Source: Synergistaceae bacterium (GTDB lineage: Bacteria; Synergistota; Synergistia; Synergistales; Aminobacteriaceae). From it: 19,437 bases of DNA. Positions 1 through 7,866 of this stretch are shown here, piece after piece. Made by a program: the position numbers and the translations under genes. The stretch is from positions 1 through 19,437 of the forward strand of contig WRKN01000022.1 in the NCBI GenBank assembly GCA_009778055.1, given 5' to 3'. How positions within the stretch are numbered: position 1 is the stretch's first letter; each line of letters opens with the position of its first letter. The notes under the pieces were generated by a model. That model saw only the letters and a program-made list of their open reading frames with translations, was not told where the DNA came from and ran no database searches.

Positions 1-1
1 C

Positions 2-130
2 GCGGCGGCTGTGGACAGAAACTCAGAAAATGTTCTCTTATTGATGAATGTCCCGGAAATAGCCGGGATATACTCACGGGAATGGCAGCGGCTGTGGAAT
101 GAAAGCAAAGAGGTCAAACCGAATTACTGA
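2..130 (+). CDS. Phospholipase D-like (HKD) family protein, C-terminal fragment
   Basis: The frame is open from the left edge and stops at TGA 128-130, giving the last 42 residues of a protein that starts outside the window. The fragment reads like the tail of PLD-like phosphodiesterases: an RNSENVLLL segment, then PEIAGIYSREWQRLWNES, the amphipathic helix that follows the second HxKxxxxD motif in this family (role of the segment is from family knowledge). Such proteins cleave phosphodiester bonds in nucleic acids or phospholipids, and many are exported nucleases. The catalytic motifs are off the window, so neither the activity nor the subfamily can be confirmed. It converges on the pseudouridine synthase gene, with 75 bases between them and no obvious terminator hairpin. 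Confidence 0.65.
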   Translation, partial: AAAVDRNSENVLLLMNVPEIAGIYSREWQRLWNESKEVKPNY

Positions 131-205
131 TCCTGATCTCCCGGAACTCTTCCGATTTATTTACATAACAACCTCGAGTCACCGATCCCCGGCAGAGTCC
201 TTCCC

Positions 206-1186
206 TTAAGGGTTGACGACCCATTTTCTTTCTCCAGCCAGCCAACTTGCCATGTCCTCCGGGAGCTCCGCCCTGAAGGTTTTGCCGGAAACCTCCGAGA
301 GCGCCCCTGAAGAAAACCCGCCGGGAAATTTCAGCTCGAAAGCGTGAAGCAGCGGGCGGCCAACTTCGCGCCGGCGCCGGTTTGCCTCGACGCTGCCATA
401 TTTCCTGTCCCCCAGGATCGGATATCCTATATGGGCCATATGGACTCTCGCCTGGTGCGTGCGCCCGGTTATAAGCTCGATAGAGGCAAGGGAGAGATCC
501 CCGTTCACCCACAACCGCTCATAGCGCGTCAACGCGTTTTTCCCATTTTTTCCGTTTTTTCCATTTTTTTCATTAACCACGCTCACTGTGTTACGCGCCT
601 CGTCCTTCAAAAGCGGCGCGTCGATGACTCCTTTTTCCGGCAGCTTGCCCACGACGACGGCCAGGTAGCGTTTCATAACAAGCCTTTCCCTGAACAGGCG
701 CTCCAACTCCCGCAAAGCCTCGCCGGAAAGGGCGACAACCAGCGCCCCGGTGGTATTGCGGTCCAGCCTGTGAACCGCCGCGGGGGAAAAACCCGCCTCC
801 CGGCCGCCGAACATGGCCCATATCCGCGTCACGACGCTGTCGCCCCCCTTGACGTCCGGCTGAACCAAGAGATTGGCGGGCTTGTTCACCACTGCCACGT
901 TATCGCCGCTCCACAGCACAGGCACGCTATGTCGGACGCCGCGCCGCAGGGCCGCGTCTTCCGCGCGAATGGCCTCGATATCCGGCGGCTCCCACGGGAC
1001 GTAAAGCTCCTGTCCCGAGCTGACCCTCGCCCCGGCTTCCCTCACGCGCGCGGCGTCCAGGCGGACTTCCCCCTTGCGAAGCGCGCGCATGATAAGAGAT
1101 AAAGGAAGCGCAGGCCAAATCGAACGTATGGTTCGATCCAGCCTGCGCCCGTCGTGATTTCCGGTTATCATGACCTTGCAAGTCAT
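206..1186 (-). CDS. RluA-family 23S rRNA/tRNA pseudouridine synthase
   Basis: This 326-residue protein converts specific uridines in structured RNA to pseudouridine. An S4-type RNA-binding segment occupies roughly residues 10-65. The catalytic domain follows, with NKPANLLVQP near 101 and the motif HRLDRNTTG at 139-147, in which D142 is the expected catalytic aspartate. A TGRTHQARVHMAHIGYPILGD block starts near 240. The family more often has HRLDRxTSG, and T for S here is conservative. The order and length fit RluC/RluD-like enzymes, but the target uridine cannot be read from sequence. Residues about 207-218 are a low-complexity run of Asn-Gly-Lys repeats. The ATG at 1184-1186 overlaps the stop of the upstream YhaM-like gene (ATGA), so translation is probably coupled. 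It is the last gene of a three-gene operon. Confidence 0.93.
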   Translation of the reverse strand: MTCKVMITGNHDGRRLDRTIRSIWPALPLSLIMRALRKGEVRLDAARVREAGARVSSGQELYVPWEPPDIEAIRAEDAALRRGVRHSVPVLWSGDNVAVVNKPANLLVQPDVKGGDSVVTRIWAMFGGREAGFSPAAVHRLDRNTTGALVVALSGEALRELERLFRERLVMKRYLAVVVGKLPEKGVIDAPLLKDEARNTVSVVNEKNGKNGKNGKNALTRYERLWVNGDLSLASIELITGRTHQARVHMAHIGYPILGDRKYGSVEANRRRREVGRPLLHAFELKFPGGFSSGALSEVSGKTFRAELPEDMASWLAGERKWVVNP

Positions 1187-2250
1187 TTTTCAGGCGTTTC
1201 CGGTGGGATGCAGCCTTTCCAAAAACGCCGCTGGACGGACGGAACGTATTCCGTGACCTCTTTTCCTCCCTCCAGCAGCGAGGTATGCTCTTTCCAGCAG
1301 TACAGCTTGAAGTCCAGCTCGTCCGCCGCCGAGACTATCAGGGCCTCCGGGGCCGAAGGCAGCGCGGGGGAACCAAACTCCCGGGTTCCATGGTGGCTGA
1401 CAAGGATATGGCCTATGGCGAGCACCCGATTTTCGCTAAGGGCGTCCGCGCCCTTTTTTTCCCGGTATTCGCTGACCAGTGTCATAAACCGATGGTATCC
1501 CAGGACAATGTGATCGACCACGTTACCCTCTACCGTCACCTCGGGCGCGGGAGACAGGCGGTACGATTCCAGCTTGCCGAGGTCATGCAGCAACGCCCCC
1601 GCTATAACCACGTCGAGGTCGATGTAAAAAACGTCTTTATAGCTTCGGGCCATGGCGGCGGCCAGGCGGGTAACCGCCAGAGAGTGCTCGAGCAGCCCGC
1701 TGACGTACGCATGGTGCATGGACACGGCGGCCGGCCACGTGCTGTAGGTCTTCCAGACGCCGCGCTCGAAGAATATATACTCCAAAAGACCTTTTATATG
1801 CTCACCGCAGGTGTTGAGGAGTTCCATGAAAACGCTTTCCATTTCTTCCACAGGAAAAGGCGACCGCCTGACGAAACTGTGGGGCGGGTACTTATCCTGA
1901 TCCACATAATAAACGGCGTTGAAGTTGCACTGGTTCTGATCCCGGAATTCGACGATTTTGCCCTGAACCCCGACGGTTTTCCCCTCAAGGCTCCTGACCG
2001 TCTCGTCGGCGGTCGGGTCAATTTTGTACTTGTCGCCGCCGGAGATGTTCCACCACTCCGAGTTGCCCCATATCTTGCCCTCTATCTGCCCTTCGCCGTC
2101 CATCAGCGCGATGTCCCAGAAAGGGTTGTCGTTTTTGTCCCTGCGCTGCGCGAAACGCGAAACCACCCCAAGTACGTAAAACGTAGAGTCCTTGGGGAGC
2201 TTTTTTACCTCCAGGGCGCTCATACGCCGTTTTTCTTTCTGCTCCGTCAA
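1183..2250 (-). CDS. YhaM-type 3'-5' exoribonuclease (OB fold + HD domain)
   Basis: This 355-residue protein joins an N-terminal OB-fold nucleic-acid-binding domain (about residues 22-115, with a DGEGQIEGKIW strand near 51) to an HD-superfamily domain. HD ligands are visible as H-H at 179-180, H189, the LLHDLGKLE motif at 220-228, SHHG at 285-288 and D310. This is the layout of Bacillus YhaM, an exonuclease that trims RNA or DNA 3' ends with Mn2+ (family knowledge). The start is probably the TTG at 2250: a GGGGTG Shine-Dalgarno sits 5 bases upstream, whereas the in-frame ATG at 2223 has none at a good distance. Twelve bases separate it from the upstream membrane-protein gene, and it overlaps the pseudouridine synthase by 4 bases, so all three are probably one transcript. 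Confidence 0.9.
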   Translation of the reverse strand: MTEQKEKRRMSALEVKKLPKDSTFYVLGVVSRFAQRRDKNDNPFWDIALMDGEGQIEGKIWGNSEWWNISGGDKYKIDPTADETVRSLEGKTVGVQGKIVEFRDQNQCNFNAVYYVDQDKYPPHSFVRRSPFPVEEMESVFMELLNTCGEHIKGLLEYIFFERGVWKTYSTWPAAVSMHHAYVSGLLEHSLAVTRLAAAMARSYKDVFYIDLDVVIAGALLHDLGKLESYRLSPAPEVTVEGNVVDHIVLGYHRFMTLVSEYREKKGADALSENRVLAIGHILVSHHGTREFGSPALPSAPEALIVSAADELDFKLYCWKEHTSLLEGGKEVTEYVPSVQRRFWKGCIPPETPEK

Positions 2251-2262
2251 AATTTCACCCCG

Positions 2263-4029
2263 CTAAAGATTGCCCACGGTTATGCTCTGAACCTTGCCGT
2301 TCTGCAAACGCACCGCCACTCCCCGTACGGGGTTTCCGGAATCGATTTCCACGTAACGCAGCAGGTTCGACCTGAAATCCGACGGGTATCCGATTCTCCT
2401 GTAAAGCACATCCTCGTCCATACCCACGGCTAGTTCGTTCTGCAAAACGTGCCGCGCCCCGGTGACCTGCATACGGATTATATCGTTAGCGCCCCTGAAA
2501 TCCAGAGAGATGCCGTTCCACGTCATAACGGCGGGCGTTTGCCTTGTCGGAGACCCCAAATGCTCTATCAGCTCCGTCCTGTCCGAGCCGAAGGACTTGA
2601 GCAGCGCGTCCGTGTAACCGCTTGGCAGCGTGGCCTGCCGTCCGTCCAGGGGCTGGAAAAACTGCCCGAAGATCCACCCCTCTCTCCCCTCGGAGCGTAT
2701 ATTGAACCACGTGCCGGACAGCGCCCCGGAAGTCCCGGTCCACTGGCCTATGACGTCGGTTCGCACCCCGGAGTTGAGCCTTGTTACGATCTGTGCCGCC
2801 GTGGAATGGCTCTGGCGGACGTTGACGTTCGTCCCAGTCACGATGCCCCTGTTCGGGGCTTCTATCCGCAGCCGCTCCCATATCGTAGGCGGTGGTGGAA
2901 CGACAACGGGAGTTAGCGGAACTTCAGGCTGCTGGGCCACCGGCTGCTGCGGAGGAGGTGGTGGTACCCTGCGCACGCTCAGCAAAATCCATGCCGCGCC
3001 CGACACGGCCAGCAGCAGAACAAGCGGGCCGACAATACGGCGCGTCAAAGAATTCCGCTTCCGCTTGCGGCGGCGCGTGTAATTGGAAAACTCCTGATAC
3101 GAGTTATCGGGATCCACCGTAAACGGATTTTTAAACTCCTTATGAAACTCCGTTTCGTCCTCCTTTGGCGGTTTTACGAAAACTCTGTGAGGCTCGGCTT
3201 TCTCCGGGACTTCATCCCGGACATCATGAAAGTCCTCTTCTTCGGGTTCTTCGTCGTACTTACTCAGGGGAGATACCATCTGAAATTCTTTGAAAGCTGA
3301 AGGAGCTCCCTGAACCAGGGGAATATCGGCGTCCGGCCCGGCAGGTTCGGCGTCTGTTACCTGCGGCGCGTGCAGCGAACTGCCGCATATATAGCAAAAT
3401 TTATGCTCAACTCCGACGCTGGCGCCGCAAGCCGGACATACTTTCGAGGAACGAAGCCTGAACGGCTCGCCGCTCAAACTGTGTTCTTCGCCGTCCAGCT
3501 TAATCCTGGAGGCGCGTTCCTGCCGTTTGGCGCCATAAGAAAACTCCCGGTGTTCTTCGCGTTCGCGTTCACGTTCGCGTTTGCCGCCGCGCGGGCGGGC
3601 GGCGAAAATATTCCTTTCTCTTTTTTCCTCTTCGTCTTCATCATATTCTTCAGCGCCGTATTCGTCCGCATCGTCGAATATGTAGCCGTCTTCGTAGTAT
3701 TCGGAAGAACTTCGGATCATGAAAGCCAGCGCCCCCCCGACAAGATAAATCCACCCGTAAACACGGGTGCTGCTGTGCGCAAACAGGCAGATCAAGGCTG
3801 CCGCAAGAATAAAGATTCCGCCGATTTTGCGCCTGTTAAAGGCCATTATTCCCCCTATGAGGGCTGTAATGACCGACGCCAGCAGGAGAATAGCCGTCAT
3901 CCATGTAAAAGCGCTGCCGCCTACCGTTATCGAGCCACCGCTTGACGCCAATTGCCATGTAGCCAACACTCCGTGGATCAGTGAAACTATTGTAGCGCCA
4001 AGAGACAAAGCCAAAATTATCCAACGCAT
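2263..4029 (-). CDS. Membrane-anchored zinc-ribbon / SH3b multidomain protein, function unknown
   Basis: This 588-residue protein has a composite layout. Four hydrophobic segments lie at about 3-25, 44-64, 70-84 and 90-105. An acidic stretch at 110-135 is followed by alternating Arg-Glu at 150-159. A four-cysteine zinc ribbon follows (C198, C201, C212, C215), then an acidic linker and a basic patch at 319-331. A further membrane segment at about 332-352 and a proline-rich hinge (356-382) lead to a bacterial SH3-like domain (about 395-460). The C-terminal 110 residues contain two loosely similar LGSP/IGYP-type units. In a diderm the SH3b part would be expected outside the inner membrane, where such domains often bind peptidoglycan; this is inference. 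ATG 4029 has GGAGG 8 bases upstream. It leads the operon with YhaM- and RluA-like genes. I do not recognise a named family. Confidence 0.85.
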   Translation of the reverse strand: MRWIILALSLGATIVSLIHGVLATWQLASSGGSITVGGSAFTWMTAILLLASVITALIGGIMAFNRRKIGGIFILAAALICLFAHSSTRVYGWIYLVGGALAFMIRSSSEYYEDGYIFDDADEYGAEEYDEDEEEKRERNIFAARPRGGKREREREREEHREFSYGAKRQERASRIKLDGEEHSLSGEPFRLRSSKVCPACGASVGVEHKFCYICGSSLHAPQVTDAEPAGPDADIPLVQGAPSAFKEFQMVSPLSKYDEEPEEEDFHDVRDEVPEKAEPHRVFVKPPKEDETEFHKEFKNPFTVDPDNSYQEFSNYTRRRKRKRNSLTRRIVGPLVLLLAVSGAAWILLSVRRVPPPPPQQPVAQQPEVPLTPVVVPPPPTIWERLRIEAPNRGIVTGTNVNVRQSHSTAAQIVTRLNSGVRTDVIGQWTGTSGALSGTWFNIRSEGREGWIFGQFFQPLDGRQATLPSGYTDALLKSFGSDRTELIEHLGSPTRQTPAVMTWNGISLDFRGANDIIRMQVTGARHVLQNELAVGMDEDVLYRRIGYPSDFRSNLLRYVEIDSGNPVRGVAVRLQNGKVQSITVGNL

Positions 4030-4090
4030 TCTTCATTCCTCCATATATAAAGACCGCACTGTAGGAATCGATTCTTTTTAACAATAAAGA

Positions 4091-4119
4091 ATCATACCTA
4101 TAGATCAATGGTTTGGCAA
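4091..4119 (-). promoter_or_regulatory. Sigma-70-type promoter of the zinc-ribbon/yhaM/rlu operon
   Basis: On the minus strand TTGCCA (4114-4119) is followed after exactly 17 bases by TATGAT (4091-4096): five of six matches to each consensus box. Transcription would begin near 4084, leaving a leader of about 55 bases before the ATG at 4029. This is a sequence match only. Confidence 0.6.
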
Positions 4120-4231
4120 ATATGTTTTCCGCGCTTTCCTGGAAATTTTATCACTATCCTGCCCGAACAGCGTACATAAAAATATGGAGTACAATTATCG
4201 CGAACCCAAACTGCATTTGGAGGCGAATTTT

Positions 4232-5437
4232 ATGTATTCCATGGACTTCAAAAAAATCAACGAGCTGGCTGAAAAATATGAGCCTGACATGACGCGCTTC
4301 CTGCGCGACATGATAGCGGTTCCCAGCGAGAGCTGCGACGAAAGGGCTGTCGTCCTGCGCGTCGAGGAGGAGATGAAAAAGACCGGGTTCGACAGGACGG
4401 AAATCGACCCCATGGGCAACGTCATAGGCTACATCGGTAACGGCGGGCGCGTTATAGCCATGGATGCCCACATTGACACGGTGGGCGTCGGCAACCGGGC
4501 CAACTGGAAATTCGACCCCTATAAGGGGATGGAAGACGGCGAAACGATAGGCGGCAGAGGCGCAAGCGACCAGGAGGGCGGCATGGCCTCAATGGTATAC
4601 GCGGGAAAGATCATAAAGGAACTCGGTCTGACCGGCGACTACACCCTAGCGGTGGTCGGCTCAGTGCAGGAAGAGGACTGCGACGGGCTGTGCTGGCAGT
4701 ACATCATCAAAGAAGGCGGGCTAAAGCCGGAGTTCGTGGTCAGCACCGAGCCGACGGACGGACGTATACACCGGGGGCAGCGGGGCCGCATGGAGATCCG
4801 CGTCAAAACGACGGGCGTTAGCTGTCACGGGTCGGCCCCGGAGCGCGGGGACAACGCAATATATAAAATGGCGCCCATCCTGTTGGAGCTTCGCGCGCTG
4901 CACGAAAACCTCAAAAGCGACCCATTCCTCGGCAAGGGAAGCCTTACCGTGTCGGAGATTTTCCACACGTCGCCCTCCCGCTGCGCCGTGGCCGACAGCT
5001 GCTGGATATCCGTCGACCGACGCCTGACCAGGGGCGAGGACGGGGAATACGCCCTGAACCAGATACGCGCCCTGCCGTCCGTCAAGGAAGCCAGGGCCGA
5101 AGTGACCATGTACACGTACGAACGCCCCTCGTACACGGGCCTCGTGTACCCGACCGAGTGCTACTTTCCCACGTGGGTAATCGAGGAGGACCATCCGGTC
5201 GCTTTGGCAATGGCGGACGCGTTCAAAAAAGTTCTGGGACGCGAGCCCGTAGTGGATAAATGGACGTTTTCGACAAACGGCGTCTCGATAACGGGGCGCT
5301 TCGGAATTCCCTGCATAGGGTACGGGCCGGGAAAGGAAGCGCAGGCGCACGCTCCCAACGAGATAACCTGGAAAAAAGACCTGGTGGAGTGCGCCGCCGT
5401 CTACGCCGCTTTGCCTCTCATTTATCTGGGGAAGTAA
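4232..5437 (+). CDS. ygeY: YgeY-type selenium metabolism-linked hydrolase (M20 family)
   Basis: This 401-residue M20/ArgE-DapE-like metallohydrolase closely follows the YgeY pattern as I recall it. Zinc ligands are visible: MDAHIDTVG (D78, H80, D82), GRGASDQEGG with D113, QEED (147-149, general-base glutamate), STEPT (E173) and a late AHAPNE histidine. DNWK-like, CHGSAPERGDNA and TECYFPTWV blocks are typical of this subfamily. M20 enzymes cleave amide bonds of small acyl-amino acids or dipeptides. YgeY occurs mainly in selenium-using anaerobes, but its substrate is not established. I chose ATG 4232 because GGAGG lies 8 bases upstream; an ATG at 4184 is in frame but has no ribosome site. None of its usual partners (ygeW, ygeX, xanthine dehydrogenase-like genes) is nearby. 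It converges on the MBL gene with a 40-base gap. Confidence 0.9.
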   Translation: MYSMDFKKINELAEKYEPDMTRFLRDMIAVPSESCDERAVVLRVEEEMKKTGFDRTEIDPMGNVIGYIGNGGRVIAMDAHIDTVGVGNRANWKFDPYKGMEDGETIGGRGASDQEGGMASMVYAGKIIKELGLTGDYTLAVVGSVQEEDCDGLCWQYIIKEGGLKPEFVVSTEPTDGRIHRGQRGRMEIRVKTTGVSCHGSAPERGDNAIYKMAPILLELRALHENLKSDPFLGKGSLTVSEIFHTSPSRCAVADSCWISVDRRLTRGEDGEYALNQIRALPSVKEARAEVTMYTYERPSYTGLVYPTECYFPTWVIEEDHPVALAMADAFKKVLGREPVVDKWTFSTNGVSITGRFGIPCIGYGPGKEAQAHAPNEITWKKDLVECAAVYAALPLIYLGK

Positions 5438-5477
5438 GCGTATGCGCCTGCGCAGGCTTCAGGGCGCTGCTCCCGTT

Positions 5478-6371
5478 TTATTCGTCATTTTTCCTTCTCC
5501 AGAGCAGCCGGCAGTCCTGAACGAACGGCTCCACCCTGGTTTGCTCGGACAGGTACGTCAAGTGGGCGCTTACGCTTGTCAGGTTCAAAAGCAGGTGGGC
5601 GGCGTCCATTTCGAGCCCGTTGGCCAGCGCCACCTTCGCGAGAATTTCCTCGCGGGTCAGCGGCGAATCCGCAAGCGCGCCGAACACCGCCTCTGTGATC
5701 CAGGCAAGCCCCTCTTTGTTTTGGCGCACAAGTTCGGTGATGTCGTTCGTGGGTTTGGCGTGGCAGGGCACGAACCATTCGGCTTCGGCGGCGGCGATTT
5801 TATCCAGCGTGGCATAAGCGGCGCCGACGTCGAGCATCACGCTGAAACGGTATTTTGCGAGTATTGAGGGGTCGAACAACGCGTCGGCCAGGAAAAAAAC
5901 TCCGTCCGGCGTAGTTACGCCTATCATGTCGAAGTAGTGGCCGGGAAGCGGGACAGCGGTCAACGCGGTGTCCATGATGGGGCCGTCCGGCTGGATGAAG
6001 GTGACCTTGGACGGCTTGGCCTCGATAAACTTTCCGCGAATCTCTTTGAAAGGCCGCGCCGACCAAAGCATAGTGGGTTCAAGCGAGGGTTTTTCGGTCA
6101 GAAGCCCTTCTATTAAAGTCGTCCATACCTCGCAGCCCGTGCGCTTTTGGATGAACGCGTTTGCCCCTATATGGTCGGCGTTGGAGTGCGTGTTCACGAT
6201 GGCGCGAAGCGGAACGCCCCGCTCTTCTCTGAGCAGCTTCAGCAGTTTGCGCCCCTGCTCGTCATCCAGCCCGGAGTCTATCAGATAACCTTGCCCGTCC
6301 TCTTCGTAATAGCCTATGTTGACATGTCCGGGAACATACCACGTACGCTCCCCTAACTGCGTAAGTTCCAA
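5478..6371 (-). CDS. MBL-fold metallo-hydrolase with C-terminal helical extension
   Basis: This 297-residue protein has the metallo-beta-lactamase fold order: GQGYLIDSG near 27-34; THSNADHIGAN at 61-71; PLPGHYFDMIGV with the third-site histidine; FLADALF with the bridging aspartate; PCHAKP with the last histidine. The canonical HxHxDH motif reads HSNADH here, so one zinc ligand of site 1 (N64) is changed. The final 70 residues look like the winged-helix-like cap that many MBL hydrolases carry. Thioesterase/glyoxalase-II-like hydrolysis is the usual role, but the substrate is unknown. The start is TTG 6371, with GGAGG 10 bases upstream; an ATG inside that ribosome site is out of frame. It has its own promoter opposite lepB and is probably monocistronic. 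Confidence 0.85.
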   Translation of the reverse strand: MELTQLGERTWYVPGHVNIGYYEEDGQGYLIDSGLDDEQGRKLLKLLREERGVPLRAIVNTHSNADHIGANAFIQKRTGCEVWTTLIEGLLTEKPSLEPTMLWSARPFKEIRGKFIEAKPSKVTFIQPDGPIMDTALTAVPLPGHYFDMIGVTTPDGVFFLADALFDPSILAKYRFSVMLDVGAAYATLDKIAAAEAEWFVPCHAKPTNDITELVRQNKEGLAWITEAVFGALADSPLTREEILAKVALANGLEMDAAHLLLNLTSVSAHLTYLSEQTRVEPFVQDCRLLWRRKNDE

Positions 6372-6407
6372 AACGGCGCATCCTCCTATACGGCAGATAA
6401 TATCGGC

Positions 6408-6436
6408 TTGCCTATTATCAACATACGTTTTATATT
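6408..6436 (+). promoter_or_regulatory. Promoter of the lepB-rbgA-rnhB-yraN operon
   Basis: TTGCCT (6408-6413) and TATATT (6431-6436) are separated by 17 bases, a good sigma-70 match (four and five of six). The predicted start near 6443 leaves a short leader before lepB. It interleaves with a minus-strand promoter for the MBL gene. Confidence 0.55.
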
Positions 6437-6441
6437 GTAAA
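6414..6441 (-). promoter_or_regulatory. Promoter of the MBL-fold hydrolase gene
   Basis: On the minus strand TTTACA (6436-6441) is followed after 16 bases by GATAAT (6414-6419). The leader would be about 36 bases, ending in GGAGG and TTG 6371. The -10 box lies inside the spacer of the lepB promoter. Confidence 0.45.
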
Positions 6442-6470
6442 ATATATTTTCAATTATGTAAGCGGTTGGA

Positions 6471-7031
6471 ATGGAGGATTCTCAGTTGGCTTCAGAAGTG
6501 GTTAAACCTTGGTGGAGAGAGACGATAGAGACCATTTTATGGGCTCTGGCATTGGCCTTTTTGATTCGGACTTTTGTGGTGCAGGCTTTTTGGATACCGA
6601 GCGGTTCCATGCTGCCGACCCTCCAGGTCGGGGACAGGGTGCTTGTGGCTAAGTTCTGGAACTGGTTTACCGCCCCGTCGCGGGGGACTATATACGTTTT
6701 TAAGTATCCCGAGGATCGCTCGCGTGATTTCATAAAACGCATAATAGCCGTTCCCGGCGATACGGTAGACATCAGGGACGGGGTTGTATACGTAAACGGC
6801 TCTACCGTAGACGAGCCATACGTCGTAAATAAAGATCACTATACTTTGCGCCCCAACAAATTTTATCCGACCGTGCCGTTTACCGTGCCGCCGGATAATT
6901 ATTTCGCCATGGGGGACAACCGCCCGAATTCCCAGGACGGCCGTTTCTGGGGATATGTCCCCGCGCAGGATATTCACGGGCCGGCTTTTTTCCGCTACTG
7001 GCCGCTGACGCGAATAGGTCTGCCTCGTTGA
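6471..7031 (+). CDS. lepB: Signal peptidase I
   Basis: This 186-residue inner-membrane peptidase removes signal peptides from Sec- and Tat-exported proteins. One N-terminal membrane segment (about 18-40) precedes the catalytic region. The IPSGSMLPTL motif at 42-51 carries nucleophile S46; the general-base lysine is K89 in FIKRIIAVPGD, and MGDNRPNSQDGR provides the box E signature. The length suits the compact one-anchor form. Start choice is uncertain: ATG 6471 has only a weak GGTTGGA upstream, while TTG 6486 (in frame, 5 codons in) has a perfect GGAGG 8 bases before it. The protein may therefore begin at ASEVVKPWW. It opens the operon and is followed after one base by rbgA. Confidence 0.93.
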   Translation: MEDSQLASEVVKPWWRETIETILWALALAFLIRTFVVQAFWIPSGSMLPTLQVGDRVLVAKFWNWFTAPSRGTIYVFKYPEDRSRDFIKRIIAVPGDTVDIRDGVVYVNGSTVDEPYVVNKDHYTLRPNKFYPTVPFTVPPDNYFAMGDNRPNSQDGRFWGYVPAQDIHGPAFFRYWPLTRIGLPR

Positions 7032-7032
7032 A

Positions 7033-7866
7033 ATGAGCGGCAGAACCGTATGGTTTCCCGGCCATATGGCCAAAGGGGAGCGCAAACTCGGTGAACTGCT
7101 CGAAAAACTTGATCTCGTCATAGAGGTGCGCGACTCGCGCGCGCCTCTTTCCACGTCTTCACCCCTGATCGGGGGTATTGCCAAGCTCAAGCCCGTTGTG
7201 CTGGTTTTGTCCAAAAAAGACCTGGCGGACCCCGCCCGGACTGCCATATGGATAAACGAGCTTGAGGGCAAAGCCTGGGCGTTCGACATGCGCAAGGACA
7301 GCCTTACGCCACTGCGTAAGTCCTTGACGCGCTTTTCCCCGCCGCATCGCGAACTGCGACTGGCCGTCGTAGGCATACCGAACGTCGGAAAATCCATGTT
7401 TTTAAATTCCCTTGTGGGTAAATCACGCGCAAAGGTCGGGGGGATTCCCGGCGTCACGCGCGACGTGAATTGGTATAAAGTCGGCAATTTTCTGGCCGTC
7501 GATTCCCCCGGTATCCTTGACCCACGCGCGGAGCCGGGGGTTCATCGCGTCCTTTCCTGGCTGGGCTGCGCCAAGGCCGAGGTTGTCGGAGGGTATGAAG
7601 CAGCCGCGCTCGAATTTGTCGGGTTTCTGAAGGCGCGCGGGTTGTGGGGCGCCGTCGGAGAAAAGTGGGGCATAGAGGATATAAACGAGCCACCGGACGA
7701 AACTCTTTCCCGGGTAGGCCGCCGGCTGGGCTGTCTGGTTGCCGGGGGAGCCGTGAACATGGATCTGGCCGGAAAAAGGCTTTTGGAATCCTTCGCCTCG
7801 GGAAAATTGGGGGCCGTTACCTTGGAACTGCCGGGAGAGCCGTTATGGATGCCGAAGGAAAATTGA
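7033..7866 (+). CDS. rbgA: Ribosome biogenesis GTPase RbgA (YlqF)
   Basis: This 277-residue circularly permuted GTPase acts late in assembly of the 50S subunit. The motif order is permuted as expected: G4-like SKKD at 60-63, then G1 GIPNVGKS at 114-121, a switch threonine in GGIPGVTRD (142), and G3 DSPG at 157-160. WFPGHMAKG near the N terminus is typical. G4 reads SKKD instead of the usual NKxD. The C-terminal half carries the RNA-binding helical region, which in RbgA contacts 23S rRNA. ATG 7033 follows the lepB stop by one base with no strong ribosome site, suggesting coupled translation. Its end overlaps rnhB by 22 bases. The rbgA-rnhB order is shared with Firmicutes. Confidence 0.92.
   Translation: MSGRTVWFPGHMAKGERKLGELLEKLDLVIEVRDSRAPLSTSSPLIGGIAKLKPVVLVLSKKDLADPARTAIWINELEGKAWAFDMRKDSLTPLRKSLTRFSPPHRELRLAVVGIPNVGKSMFLNSLVGKSRAKVGGIPGVTRDVNWYKVGNFLAVDSPGILDPRAEPGVHRVLSWLGCAKAEVVGGYEAAALEFVGFLKARGLWGAVGEKWGIEDINEPPDETLSRVGRRLGCLVAGGAVNMDLAGKRLLESFASGKLGAVTLELPGEPLWMPKEN

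Noticed and set aside
131..205. Terminator between the PLD-like fragment and the pseudouridine synthase gene
   Set aside because: Only a small CCCTTAAGGG palindrome at 203-212 is present, with no adequate stem and T tract.
344..1102. Plus-strand open frame opposite the pseudouridine synthase
   Set aside because: No motif or ribosome site; fully explained as an antisense shadow.
1285..2433. Long plus-strand open frame of about 380 codons opposite the YhaM-like gene
   Set aside because: Its translation has no recognisable motif and it lies antisense to two clear genes; GC-rich coding DNA often leaves the opposite strand open.
5446..5457. Perfect palindrome GCCTGCGCAGGC between the convergent ygeY and MBL genes, considered as a terminator
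   Set aside because: No T run on either strand and no loop, so it is not a standard intrinsic terminator; a 12-base palindrome in GC-rich DNA can be chance.
6537..7487. Long minus-strand open frame across lepB and rbgA
   Set aside because: Antisense to two genes with catalytic motifs in the right order; no ribosome site or known domain.
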